From: JABDQZ01 sp963801985
Lineage (GTDB): Bacteria; Pseudomonadota; Gammaproteobacteria; Chromatiales; Chromatiaceae
DNA length: 64,000 nucleotides
Reading direction: 5' to 3'
Assembly (NCBI GenBank): GCA_963801985.1
Contig: CAWDGV010000004.1
Coordinates: forward strand, 30,520-94,519
This document shows, piece by piece, positions 8,298-17,387 of the stretch (within the stretch, counting starts at the first letter, position 1; every line of letters starts with the position of its first letter). The position numbers and the translations under genes were made by a program. The notes beneath the pieces were generated by a model. The model was given only the letters and a program-made list of their open reading frames with translations. It was not told the origin of the DNA and searched no databases.

Positions 8298-9241
8298 GCG
8301 CGTAAGACCGCCAGAATGCGCTCAAGTTCGTCATCCAGTGGCGCCTGGAAATTCATCGTTTTTCCTGTTTCAGGATGAACAAACGCCAAACGGTAAGCAT
8401 GCAGAAAGAGTCTATGCAGACCCTGTTCGCGGTAACGCCTGTTTGCAAAGTCATCGCCATACTTCAAATCACCAATTATGGGCGTGCCTGCATAGGCCAG
8501 GTGAACCCGGATCTGGTGGGTACGCCCGGTTACCAGGGTGGCTTCAACCAGCATGGCATCATTGAATTTTTCCAGGATTTTGAAATAGGTCAGCGCCTGT
8601 TTACCTGTCGGATCGACCTGTACCATGCGCTCACCACTCCTTAAAGCATTCTTCTTCAGCGGTGCATCAATTTTTATTTGGGTTTTTCTCCCCCAGTTGC
8701 CGTAAACGAGAGCCAGGTATTTTTTCTCGATCATATCCTCTCTTTGCAACTCGTGAATCATTTTCAATGCATTACGTCGTTTCGTAATGATCAGACAACC
8801 CGAGGTTTCCCGGTCAAGTCGATGGGCAAGTTCAAGATGCTGTTCCTGCGGTCGCATGGACCGCAATGTTTCGATGACACCAAAACTGATCCCGCTCCCC
8901 CCATGCACCGCCATACCGGATGGCTTGTTCAACACGATTAACTGCTTGTCCTCGTATAAAACTGTCTCATCCAGTTTTTGCTTCAAAGCTGGAAATGGCG
9001 TCTGACTCTGGGTGGGTGTTTGCCGCACGGGCGGAATTCTCACAACATCGCCGCCGTTCAGTCGGTATTTGACATTGACCCTGCCCTTGTTGACCCGAAC
9101 TTCACCTTTGCGGACGATTCGGTAGATGTAACTGCGGGGAACACCCTTGAGTGTTCGCAATAGAAAATTATCCAGGCGCTGCCCTTCAAATTCATTTTCT
9201 ATCGTCACAAATCTGACTTTTTTTCCTGAAACATCCGACAT
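8294..9241 (-). CDS. rluC: 23S rRNA pseudouridine synthase RluC
   Basis: Makes pseudouridine at positions 955/2504/2580 of 23S rRNA (family knowledge). An N-terminal S4 RNA-binding domain (about residues 18-75) precedes the RluA-type catalytic domain with HRLDRETSGCLIITK, which contains the catalytic Asp. Length 315 aa is normal. It is divergent from rne across a 375-bp gap, the usual arrangement in gammaproteobacteria. Confidence 0.94.
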   Translation of the reverse strand: MSDVSGKKVRFVTIENEFEGQRLDNFLLRTLKGVPRSYIYRIVRKGEVRVNKGRVNVKYRLNGGDVVRIPPVRQTPTQSQTPFPALKQKLDETVLYEDKQLIVLNKPSGMAVHGGSGISFGVIETLRSMRPQEQHLELAHRLDRETSGCLIITKRRNALKMIHELQREDMIEKKYLALVYGNWGRKTQIKIDAPLKKNALRSGERMVQVDPTGKQALTYFKILEKFNDAMLVEATLVTGRTHQIRVHLAYAGTPIIGDLKYGDDFANRRYREQGLHRLFLHAYRLAFVHPETGKTMNFQAPLDDELERILAVLRA

Positions 9242-9616
9242 TTAGAAGACTTTTTTAGTAAATTCATGCATTGCTAAGTGGGAGTCAGGCTGATATATTC
9301 CGCGAAGTTCACTTGAAAATCAGGTATAGCCACCCTTGGGTCATCTATACGAATCTGATGGCATGACCACGATTATATAGAAAAAAAATCGTAAAAACTG
9401 CAATGGTCATGATTAGCAGGAACATTGAACAATCGCCCCGGTTTTTCCGGGTAAAACAGAATTAGCGCGTTAGCCCTGACAGGCCCTGAGTAAACGGTTT
9501 ATCCAACCGCAGCTTACCACGGTAAGCCCACTGAATTGCAGACTCTGAAAAATTAAAAATAAAAAGAGTCGCATCTCCTCAGACACTGCTGGGACACGCC
9601 AGAACGAGCATACAAT
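9242..9616 (+). promoter_or_regulatory. rne leader / rluC-rne divergent control region
   Basis: This 375-bp stretch has no plausible gene. It carries several hairpins: CCCGG-loop-CCGGG at 9437-9451, GCTTACC-AC-GGTAAGC at 9512-9527, and a long weak pairing between GACTCT and AGAGTC with an A-rich loop at about 9541-9573. In E. coli the rne 5' leader is structured and lets RNase E control its own mRNA; the same role is inferred here from position and structure. The rluC promoter must also lie within it. Confidence 0.6.
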
Positions 9617-12379
9617 ATGAAAAGAATGTTAATTAATGCAACTCAGCAGGAAGAGTTGCGCGTTGCTATCGTTGATGGCCAGAAACTTTTTAACCTGGAT
9701 ATTGAAACAGCCGGCCGGGAACAGAAAAAAGCCAATATCTACAAAGCCAAAATCACCCGAATTGAACCCAGCCTGGAAGCCGCCTTTGTTGATTATGGCT
9801 CCACCCGACACGGATTCCTGCCTCTTAAGGAAATTTCCCGTCAATATTTTTCCGAGGCATCACTCAAGGCCGGCGGCCGCCCCAATATCCAGGAAGCTCT
9901 AAAAGAAGGCCAGGAACTGATTGTTCAGGTCGAAAAGGAAGAACGTGGCAACAAGGGTGCCGCCCTGACCACCTTTATTTCCCTGGCTGGTCGCTATCTC
10001 GTATTAATGCCAAACAACCCTCGCGCCGGTGGTGTCTCCCGCCGCATTGAAGGTCAGGATCGTACCGATCTTCGTGAAGCCATGAGCCAGATGGAAATCC
10101 CTGATGGCATGGGCATGATCGTACGCACTGCCGGCATAGGCAAAAACACTGAAGAATTGCAATGGGACCTGGACTATCTTGTGCAGCTCTGGGGTGCCAT
10201 TGATAAATCTGCCCAGAAAACTGCTCCATTCCTGATTTACCAGGAAAGTAACATCATTATTCGTTCGATTCGTGATCATCTGCGCAATGATATTGGTGAG
10301 ATTGTTATTGATAACAAGGATACCTATGAACAGGCTTTGAACTTCATCAAGCAGGTCATGCCCCGTTATGAGCGCAAGCTCAAGCTTTACGATGATGAAG
10401 TACCGTTATTTTCCCGTTACCAGATTGAAAGCCAGATCGAGACAGTTTTCCAGCGTGAAGTCAGGCTACCTTCCGGTGGCGCCATCGTCATTGATCATAC
10501 CGAAGCTTTAACTTCTATAGACATTAACTCGTCACGTTCAACCAAGGGCGCCGATATTGAAGAAACGGCGTTAAACACCAATCTTGAGGCCGCTGACGAG
10601 ATTGCCCGCCAGTTGCGCTTGCGTGACCTCGGTGGCCTTTTCGTTATTGATTTTATCGATATGACACCTTCCAAGCATCAGCGTGAAGTTGAAAATCGCC
10701 TCAAGGATGCCATGAAACAGGATCGTGCTCGTGTGCAGATTGGGCGGATTTCGCGATTTGGCCTACTGGAAATGTCTCGTCAGCGCCTGCGCCCCTCCCT
10801 CGGCGAAGCCAGCTTACAACTTTGTCCACGTTGTACGGGCCATGGCTTTATTCGTGGTGTGGAATCGCTGGCCCTGTCGATCCTGCGTATCGTTGAAGAA
10901 CAGGCATTAAAAGAAAATACGGGAAGAATCGTGGCTCAACTTCCCGTTGAAGTGGGTACTTTCCTGCTGAATGAAAAACGTATCGCCATCCGTGATATTG
11001 AAAAAAGAAACAATGTTGATGTCATCCTGATTCCAAACAAATCACTGGAAACACCACATTACGAAATTGACCGCATTCGCCAGCATGAAGTAAACCCTGA
11101 CGAAGAGTCCAGTTATAACCTGGCGACTGAAAAACAGGACCTGGAAGATGCTCGCACCTCGAATGCAAAACCGCAGGCTTCAGCTGAACCCGCTGTTAAA
11201 CAGATAACGCCCAGCACGCCGGCTCCAGTGAGAGCACCTGCTCCAGTGAGAGCAGAAGAGCAACAGCCGACTGAAACTGGTTTCATCAAGCGTATCATTA
11301 CCAGCATTTTCACCAGCAAGACTTCTGACAAAGAAGCGGAAGAAGCAGCAGAAAAAACTGAACAAAAAACCGACAACCAACGCAAGCAACGCAGTGGTTC
11401 CGGCGGCAGGCGACCCTCTGGCAACCGCAACCGCAGTAACAACAGGAACCAGAAGCAAAGAAGACCAGCCTCTGGCAAAGCAGATCCCAGGAAAAAACCT
11501 GGCGAAGAGAAACAAAAAGCCTCTGAAGAAACCACTTCGGAACAGAAAAAAGAAACTGCCGGCAATGAAGAAAAAAGCAATTCAGGTCAGCGTCGTCCCA
11601 GCAACCGCCGAGGTGGTCGCAGAAGAAGGGGCCCTGGACGTACAACCCAGGATGCTACGCGTGCCCAGGAAGGCGGGGAAACGGCAGAAAAACCGGTAAA
11701 AACTGATTCCACTTCAACTGACCGAAGCGATCAAACTACTGATGATGCCAATCAACCAGCAGCCAAGGAAACAAAAAGTCGCCGGAGACCCTCTTCGAGA
11801 AAACCCAGGTCTACCCCTGCAAAGGAAGGACAGTTGGAAACTGCGCAAACACAGCCATCGACTCAGCCCGCTGCTGCGAGCGACAAGAGTGAAAAGCCTA
11901 AGCCTTCAGCACAGCCGCAGGAAGCACCAAAAGCTAAAGACACGGAGTCCAATGTAACCAAAAAAGAAACACCCAGCGAAGCTAAACCAGCACCAAAGGC
12001 AAGCGTGCCCAAGGAAGCTAGCGAAGCTAAACCAGCGCCAAAGGCAAGTGTGCCCAGCGAAGCTAAACCAGCGCCAAAGGAAAGTGTGCCCAGGGCCAGG
12101 GAAGCTAGCGAAGCCAAACCAGCGCCAAAGGCAAGCGCGCCCAAGGCAGCCAGCACAGTTAAACCAACACCAAAGGCAAGCGCGCCCAAGGCAGCCGAGG
12201 CAGCTAAACCGGCGCCAAAGGCAAGCGTGCCCAAGGCAGCCGAGGCAGCTAAACCAGCGCCAAAGGAAAGTGCGCCAAAGGCAGCCGAGGCAGCTAAACC
12301 CGTGCCCAAAGAAAGTGCACCCAGAGAAGTTAAGCCTGCCCCTGCGGTTAAAGAAACAACGGGAGAGAAAAGTGAGTAA
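9617..12379 (+). CDS. rne: Ribonuclease E
   Basis: Essential endoribonuclease and degradosome scaffold. An S1 domain (about residues 36-125) is followed by 5'-sensor and DNase-I-like regions with the metal-binding Asp residues in SIDINSSRS and VIDFIDMTPS. The zinc-link CPRCTGHGFIRG falls near residue 404. From about 510 onward the protein is disordered: Arg-rich RNA-binding runs, then a Lys/Pro/Ala repeat tail to residue 920. The catalytic half is standard; the tail is lineage-specific. A membrane-anchoring segment between the two is plausible near ETGFIKRIITSIFTS (about residue 555). Confidence 0.97.
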   Translation: MKRMLINATQQEELRVAIVDGQKLFNLDIETAGREQKKANIYKAKITRIEPSLEAAFVDYGSTRHGFLPLKEISRQYFSEASLKAGGRPNIQEALKEGQELIVQVEKEERGNKGAALTTFISLAGRYLVLMPNNPRAGGVSRRIEGQDRTDLREAMSQMEIPDGMGMIVRTAGIGKNTEELQWDLDYLVQLWGAIDKSAQKTAPFLIYQESNIIIRSIRDHLRNDIGEIVIDNKDTYEQALNFIKQVMPRYERKLKLYDDEVPLFSRYQIESQIETVFQREVRLPSGGAIVIDHTEALTSIDINSSRSTKGADIEETALNTNLEAADEIARQLRLRDLGGLFVIDFIDMTPSKHQREVENRLKDAMKQDRARVQIGRISRFGLLEMSRQRLRPSLGEASLQLCPRCTGHGFIRGVESLALSILRIVEEQALKENTGRIVAQLPVEVGTFLLNEKRIAIRDIEKRNNVDVILIPNKSLETPHYEIDRIRQHEVNPDEESSYNLATEKQDLEDARTSNAKPQASAEPAVKQITPSTPAPVRAPAPVRAEEQQPTETGFIKRIITSIFTSKTSDKEAEEAAEKTEQKTDNQRKQRSGSGGRRPSGNRNRSNNRNQKQRRPASGKADPRKKPGEEKQKASEETTSEQKKETAGNEEKSNSGQRRPSNRRGGRRRRGPGRTTQDATRAQEGGETAEKPVKTDSTSTDRSDQTTDDANQPAAKETKSRRRPSSRKPRSTPAKEGQLETAQTQPSTQPAAASDKSEKPKPSAQPQEAPKAKDTESNVTKKETPSEAKPAPKASVPKEASEAKPAPKASVPSEAKPAPKESVPRAREASEAKPAPKASAPKAASTVKPTPKASAPKAAEAAKPAPKASVPKAAEAAKPAPKESAPKAAEAAKPVPKESAPREVKPAPAVKETTGEKSE
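11980..12345 (+). repeat. KPAPK(A/E)S(V/A)P coding repeat array in the RNase E tail
   Basis: About eight imperfect units of 36-51 bp encode variants of EAAKPAPKASVPKA, with one inserted PRAREAS spacer. The tract is strongly basic and Pro/Ala-rich, similar in composition to histone-H1-like tails. Near-identical DNA units suggest copy number can change by slippage or recombination. Confidence 0.88.
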
Positions 12380-12410
12380 CGGTTAACACCGTTATTCACA
12401 GGTTGACCAG

Positions 12411-12896
12411 TTAGCGCACCAGGTGCCGACGCCTGATGTCTTCCAACAGTCCCTTTGCTGCTGCATCTACCAGGTCAAACACACGTTCAAAGCCTGCATC
12501 TCCTCCATAGTAAGGATCGGGCACTTCGCGTGTGCGCATTTCCGGGGCAAAATCCATGAACATGAATACACGCTCTTCCTGCCCGGACGGGCAAATTGAC
12601 ATCAGCGAGTGATAATTATCCTGGTCCATGGCAATCACGTAATCAAACTGGGCGAAATCTTCTGATTGTGCCTGCCTTGCCCTTAAATCACTCAGGTCAA
12701 TGCCTCGGGATTCAGCCGTTTGCTGTGCCCTTTTATCGGGAGGGTTACCAACATGATAGGCATGGGTTCCGGCCGAATCGATTTCGATTAACCCGGCAAG
12801 CTCTGCACTTGCAACCATGTTTCTAAACACACCATGAGCTGTCGGAGACCTGCAGATATTGCCCATGCACACAAAAAGAACTTTAACTTTACTCAT
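12411..12896 (-). CDS. Low-molecular-weight protein tyrosine phosphatase
   Basis: Cytoplasmic LMW-PTP of 161 aa. The CX5R active-site loop is CMGNICRS (about residues 10-17) and the general-acid loop is DPYYGG (about 127). All catalytic residues are intact. It is convergent with rne, 31 bp between stops. No kinase or exopolysaccharide genes are adjacent, so a role in BY-kinase signalling is not supported by context. Confidence 0.93.
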   Translation of the reverse strand: MSKVKVLFVCMGNICRSPTAHGVFRNMVASAELAGLIEIDSAGTHAYHVGNPPDKRAQQTAESRGIDLSDLRARQAQSEDFAQFDYVIAMDQDNYHSLMSICPSGQEERVFMFMDFAPEMRTREVPDPYYGGDAGFERVFDLVDAAAKGLLEDIRRRHLVR

Positions 12897-12943
12897 TACA
12901 CCTGTTGAAACAATTACAAAATATTAACAGTTATTGTATACAA

Positions 12944-12972
12944 AAAAGGCGCAGTGGATACTGCGCCTTTAC
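12944..12972 (-). terminator. Intrinsic terminator of the cold-shock gene
   Basis: Read on the minus strand, AAAGGCGCAG and CTGCGCCTTT pair around a 6-base loop, followed by a run of T. It lies 24 bp past the cold-shock stop codon. Confidence 0.9.
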
Positions 12973-12995
12973 TGCGATCAATTTATTATTACTGA

Positions 12996-13208
12996 TTATT
13001 GCGGGACAACTTCCTCAGCCTGCAAACCTTTGGCGCCATCAACCACTTTAAATGAAACGGCCTGGCCATCTTTTAATGAACGAAAACCTTCAGACTTGAT
13101 AGCACGAAAGTGGACAAAAACATCTGGACCGTTTTCCTGTTCAATGAAACCAAAACCTTTTTTGTCGTTGAACCATTTAACGACACCAGAAACTAAATTA
13201 TCAGACAT
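12996..13208 (-). CDS. Cold-shock domain protein (CspA family)
   Basis: A single cold-shock domain of 70 aa with both RNA-binding motifs, KGFGFIE and VFVHF. It acts as an RNA chaperone. An in-frame start 51 bp upstream is possible, but the ATG at 13208 follows GAGGAAG and gives the family length. The gene has its own terminator and a leader of more than 100 bp upstream, as cold-shock mRNAs often do. Whether it is cold-induced cannot be told from sequence. Confidence 0.95.
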   Translation of the reverse strand: MSDNLVSGVVKWFNDKKGFGFIEQENGPDVFVHFRAIKSEGFRSLKDGQAVSFKVVDGAKGLQAEEVVPQ

Positions 13209-13447
13209 AACTTCCTCAAAATATTTAACTGCCAAATATACATTTGACCAAACAAACAATACGATGACTCAGGCATAGCCGATTAACGTATTCACAAAAT
13301 ACACAGGTGAACCTGTGTAACCTGAACTATCTTAAAGAGATCAGGGTCCAAATCAGTATAGCATTCTGCACTATGACTGCCAGATCAATTGGTCTGCAAA
13401 AAGTACAGGTGAAGCAAAATTGCCATAAAAAAACGGATGATAAATGT

Positions 13448-13708
13448 ATGGAAATTTACGAGAAACTCGCAAAATTGATTGGCAAAAGCTTCTCATACCT
13501 GGACTGTAACTGGCTGCTCATAGAAATCCTGCCGGAACAGGACAGCCTGGTATTGCGCCGGCTTGACGCACAAAAACGGGTTCAGGCCAATCAATACGGT
13601 TCCGCTAACCGCTTCTGCAATGAAACACTCACCATGAAGATTTCCGGCCTGCAAGAACATGGCTACAGTGATGAAATTAAAACACTGCTTACCGGCATCA
13701 TTAAATAA
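13448..13708 (+). CDS. Conserved-type hypothetical protein
   Basis: An 86-residue soluble protein beginning MEIYEKLAKLIGKSF. The core (LIEILPEQDSLVLRR, then QANQYGSANRF) resembles small uncharacterised gammaproteobacterial proteins. The open frame extends upstream to 13307, but those 47 residues look unlike a protein start and lack a ribosome site, so I prefer 13448. No function can be given. It precedes the diguanylate cyclase by 190 bp. Confidence 0.6.
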   Translation: MEIYEKLAKLIGKSFSYLDCNWLLIEILPEQDSLVLRRLDAQKRVQANQYGSANRFCNETLTMKISGLQEHGYSDEIKTLLTGIIK

Positions 13709-13863
13709 CCTGCAGCCGCGACGCCCTTACCAGGCGGCATTTTCTTGCCGCTCTTGATAACAACAACCTTTACCAATGGCGTCATTAAAATGACAAAACA
13801 CACTAAAGCATGATTTAAGTACTTGTTTTTTATTTGTTATTTATTTTTGGCACGTGTTTCGCA

Positions 13864-13888
13864 TCTACAGGAAAAGTTTTTTCTGTAG
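13864..13888 (+). promoter_or_regulatory. Hairpin next to the ribosome site of the diguanylate cyclase
   Basis: CTACAGGAAAA pairs with TTTTTTCTGTAG, a few bases before the GAGAGA ribosome site and the ATG at 13901. The position could allow control of translation start; this is inference only. Confidence 0.4.
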
Positions 13889-13900
13889 AGAGATTTTCTG

Positions 13901-14821
13901 ATGAACACAATGACAAACAGCACTTCACCAAAACTGAGACTGGTTGAATCAGACGGAACTGCAAGATCTGTTCATTACAACAATGCCAATCGCATGCCTG
14001 AAAGGGAAATGCGTTTAATGGAAAAACTGCAAACCACGCTGGAAATTGAGCAGTTAATCAACCATTTCTTCACAGAATCAAAACAAATTGTTGCTTTTGA
14101 CGGTTTGGATTACCTGATGAGCGAACAGCAAATTTCACTTCGAATCGGCCAAAAAACCACCCATCGCTGTAGCTACGGCCTGAAAATTGAGAGCCAGGTG
14201 CTGGGCGATATGATTTTTTATCGGAAAAAACGCTTCCAGGAAAAAGAACTGAACCGTATTGAAATATTGCTCAGCTCATTAATTTACCCTCTGCGAAATG
14301 CCATCCAGTACAAGAAAGCCCTGGATAGCGCATTCACAGACCCTTTGACCGGCGCACAAAACCGTGCCGCCATGGACCAGGCATTAACCCGCGAAATTGA
14401 ACTTTCCCGCCGCCAGGATAATCCGCTTTCCATTATTCTGCTGGATGCCGATCACTTCAAGGCAATCAATGACACCTATGGTCACAGCCATGGTGACCAG
14501 GTCCTCAAAGCGATTGCCCAGGTTACCCGCCAGACGATCCGCCAGAGTGATGTACTTTACCGTTTTGGCGGTGAGGAGTTCATGATTTTACTTGGACAGA
14601 CTGACACTCATGGCGCCCGTCTTCTGGCCGATCGTATTCGTGAGAATATTGCCGCACTAGACATGATCAATGGCACTAAAGCAGAAGTCACGGTAAGCCT
14701 GGGGGTAACCACGCTGAGTGAGCATGACAGCAGTGAGTCTTTATTTGAGCGTGCAGATAAAGCCCTTTACCAGGCCAAAAATGCTGGACGTAATAGAACC
14801 GTTACGATGATTGAGTCCTGA
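13901..14821 (+). CDS. Diguanylate cyclase (GGDEF domain)
   Basis: Makes cyclic di-GMP. The C-terminal GGDEF domain (about residues 145-303) has an intact active-site GGEEF and the inhibitory I-site RQSD five residues before it, so it should be active and feedback-inhibited. The N-terminal 140 residues form a GAF-like or unassigned sensory domain with no membrane segment, so the enzyme is soluble. It ends exactly next to the rluB stop, leaving no room for a terminator. The signal sensed is unknown. Confidence 0.92.
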   Translation: MNTMTNSTSPKLRLVESDGTARSVHYNNANRMPEREMRLMEKLQTTLEIEQLINHFFTESKQIVAFDGLDYLMSEQQISLRIGQKTTHRCSYGLKIESQVLGDMIFYRKKRFQEKELNRIEILLSSLIYPLRNAIQYKKALDSAFTDPLTGAQNRAAMDQALTREIELSRRQDNPLSIILLDADHFKAINDTYGHSHGDQVLKAIAQVTRQTIRQSDVLYRFGGEEFMILLGQTDTHGARLLADRIRENIAALDMINGTKAEVTVSLGVTTLSEHDSSESLFERADKALYQAKNAGRNRTVTMIES

Positions 14822-15691
14822 TTACTTTTTTCCCGGATTTTTTCCCCAGGGAGATTTTCTGGCTTTTCCGGCAGGTTTGCCTCTTTGATATTTATCGCTG
14901 TGAGGCGCCTTTTTTGCCGGTTTTGGTTCCTTCATATCAACCAGTTCCAGCAGATGTTCGCGTTCCTTATTATCCAGGTCACGCCATTGTCCGACTTTCA
15001 CACTGCTGTCGAGAATAACAGAGCCAAACCTGACGCGCTTGAGCCGGTTGACCTTTGCTCCAACAGATTCCCACAAACGCCTGACTTCCCGCTTGCGCCC
15101 TTCCATGATGACAACATGGTACCAGCGGTTAATACCTTCACCACCGGATTCAACAATATCTTCAAAACGGGCAAAGCCGTCTTCCAGCTCAACACCGTTT
15201 ACCAGCTTTTTCAGCATGTCTTCAGTGATCTCACCCATGACACGAACAGCATACTCCCGCTCAATCTGCTGGGCCGGATGCATCAGACGATTAGCCAGCT
15301 CCCCGTCCGTTGTAAAAATCATTAGCCCGGCACTGTTAATATCCAGCCGGCCAATCGCTATCCAGCGTCCCCTGTCCAGCTTCGGCAGATTTGTGAAGAC
15401 CGTTCGACGCCCCTCAGGGTCTGATCGCGTTACCATCTCACCTTCCGGCTTGTTATAAATGATTACGCGCCGTTCTACCTGGGCCAGGCGCTTATTACTC
15501 AAAGGCCTGTCATCCAGGCTCACCGAATCTTCTTCAGTGACACGGTCACCCAGCTTGGCCAGACGACCGTTGATTTTCAGTCGTCCTTCTGTGATCCATC
15601 TTTCAATTTCACGACGTGAGCCCAGCCCGGAAGCAGCCAGCTTTTTCTGCAGACGTTCACCCTGGAGTTCTCTTGGTTCATTTTTTTTCAT
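14822..15691 (-). CDS. rluB: 23S rRNA pseudouridine synthase RluB
   Basis: RsuA/RluB-type enzyme modifying U2605 of 23S rRNA. An S4 domain (about residues 12-60) precedes the catalytic domain with GRLDINSAGLMIFT, which holds the catalytic Asp. The Lys/Pro-rich C-terminal tail (after about 250) is typical of RluB. The gene directly follows scpB (stop-start adjacency at 15691/15692), the usual scpA-scpB-rluB order. Confidence 0.95.
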   Translation of the reverse strand: MKKNEPRELQGERLQKKLAASGLGSRREIERWITEGRLKINGRLAKLGDRVTEEDSVSLDDRPLSNKRLAQVERRVIIYNKPEGEMVTRSDPEGRRTVFTNLPKLDRGRWIAIGRLDINSAGLMIFTTDGELANRLMHPAQQIEREYAVRVMGEITEDMLKKLVNGVELEDGFARFEDIVESGGEGINRWYHVVIMEGRKREVRRLWESVGAKVNRLKRVRFGSVILDSSVKVGQWRDLDNKEREHLLELVDMKEPKPAKKAPHSDKYQRGKPAGKARKSPWGKNPGKK

Positions 15692-16405
15692 TTAGGCCTG
15701 CTGATTCTGTTCAGGGTCTGGCTCTGCAATAGCTTCTTCAGTCTCTGCGTCTGTTTCAGATACGGCTACAGCTACATCAACGCCAATCATTGAGTCAGTC
15801 GAATCCGTCGATTCTGTCTGTGTTTTTTGACCTTCAAGCCTGTCCGGGTCGGGCAATTCCAATTCCTGGTTAATAGAATCCAGATCACGGATTTCAGCCA
15901 GGCTGGGCAAATCATTCAGACTTTTGAGGTTGAAATAATCAAGGAAAATCCGGGTGGTTGCATAAAGAGCCGGTTTACCAGGAACATCACGATGTCCTAC
16001 TACACGCACCCATTCACGTTCCTGTAGCGTTTTGACAATATTCGAGCTTACACTGACACCGCGTACTTCCTCGATTTCACCACGGGTTATGGGCTGACGA
16101 TAAGCAATCAAGGCAAGCGTCTCCATCAGGGCGCGTGAATAACGTCCCGGCTTTTCATCCCATAAACGTGATACCCAGTCGGCATATTCAGCACGAACCT
16201 GGATACGCCAGCCACTGCCGGTTTCGATAAGCTCCATGCCACGACCATCATAGTCACCAGACAATTCATCAAGAACAGCACGCAAATCTTTTTTATCCGG
16301 CAAGGCTTCTTCATCAAAAAGTTGCAATACCTGGTCAAGCGACAAGGAACCACCCGTCGCCAGCAAAGCAGCTTCAACAATACATTTTAATTTTTGATTA
16401 TCCAT
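15692..16405 (-). CDS. scpB: Chromosome segregation/condensation protein ScpB
   Basis: Kleisin-associated partner of SMC-ScpA. Two winged-helix domains span about residues 5-165, with ALIAYRQPITRGEIEEVRGV as the family signature. An acidic tail follows (about 185-237). Length is normal for gammaproteobacterial ScpB. It lies between scpA and rluB; a 127-bp gap with no gene separates it from scpA. Confidence 0.94.
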   Translation of the reverse strand: MDNQKLKCIVEAALLATGGSLSLDQVLQLFDEEALPDKKDLRAVLDELSGDYDGRGMELIETGSGWRIQVRAEYADWVSRLWDEKPGRYSRALMETLALIAYRQPITRGEIEEVRGVSVSSNIVKTLQEREWVRVVGHRDVPGKPALYATTRIFLDYFNLKSLNDLPSLAEIRDLDSINQELELPDPDRLEGQKTQTESTDSTDSMIGVDVAVAVSETDAETEEAIAEPDPEQNQQA

Positions 16406-16532
16406 TTAAATTAAACCCTTTAAAGCATAGAGGCTTTTGTTCTCAGACAAGACAAAATGTACGGAATGAGGGAGTTTATACTTAATAAATGAACGATTGA
16501 GTACATTTTTAACGCAGTATAAGGACGAAAGA

Positions 16533-17387
16533 TCATTCTGGGGTATGGGCCTTAACGTGAATGGGCGCAAATGGTTCAGCCTGAACCAGCTCCAGCATCG
16601 CCTGCTTGAGCAGTTCCAGAATTGCCATAAAAGTGACAACAACACCATCCCGACCTTCTTCAAACTCGAAAAGCTCGGTAAAAGGTGTGAATTTATCCGC
16701 ACTGATTTTATCCAGCACAATCGACATGCGTTCGCGCAATGACAAGGCCTCACGCTGGACATGATGGCTGGAAAACATGTCAACCCGGTGCAGTACTTCC
16801 TTTAATGCAAACAAAAGTTCTTTGAGGTCTACATCCGGTTCTTTTCTTTCGATTTTCCTGTCCGGAAAAGCCGCCACTGACTGGTAAACATCGCGTCCCA
16901 AACGTGGCAAAGCATCAATATCCTCGGCAGCCTGTTTATAGCGCTCATATTCCTGCAGACGACGGATTAGTTCCGCACGGGGATCTTCTTCTGAATCTTC
17001 ATCATCAGAAGTCCGTGGCAATAGCATTCTGGACTTGATTTCAGCCAGCATCGCGGCCATAACCAGGTAATCTGCTGCCAGTTCCAGATTAATCTCGCGC
17101 ATTAATTCAACATACTCAACGTACTGGGTAGTAATCTCTGCTATGGGTACATCCAGGATATTCAGGTTCTGGCGTTTAATCAGGTAGAGCAATAAATCCA
17201 GCGGCCCTTCAAAGGCATCAAGAAAAACTTCAAGCGCTTCCGGTGGAATATACAGGTCTTTTGGCAAGGTGAACTGTGGTTCACCCTGCACGATAGCAAA
17301 AGGCATCTCTTCCTGCTGCGGCAGCTGGGCAGACGGCTCTTCGCTTGTTTCTTCTGGAGCGATATTGTCTTCAGCAGTTTCTGTCAT
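16533..17387 (-). CDS. scpA: Segregation and condensation protein ScpA
   Basis: Kleisin subunit of the SMC-ScpAB condensin. The family core FEGPLDLLLYLIKRQNLNI is at about residues 53-71, followed by MAAMLAEIKSRMLLP. An acidic 35-residue N-terminal extension is present. Its start overlaps the trpS stop (TGATG), so the two are translationally coupled. Confidence 0.94.
   Translation of the reverse strand: MTETAEDNIAPEETSEEPSAQLPQQEEMPFAIVQGEPQFTLPKDLYIPPEALEVFLDAFEGPLDLLLYLIKRQNLNILDVPIAEITTQYVEYVELMREINLELAADYLVMAAMLAEIKSRMLLPRTSDDEDSEEDPRAELIRRLQEYERYKQAAEDIDALPRLGRDVYQSVAAFPDRKIERKEPDVDLKELLFALKEVLHRVDMFSSHHVQREALSLRERMSIVLDKISADKFTPFTELFEFEEGRDGVVVTFMAILELLKQAMLELVQAEPFAPIHVKAHTPE

Noticed and set aside
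11113..12399. Long open frames on the minus strand opposite the rne tail
   Set aside because: They are the complement of Lys/Pro/Ala-rich repeat codons, which lack stops in other frames. Composition (Leu/Gly/Ala repeats) is an artefact and rne clearly codes here.
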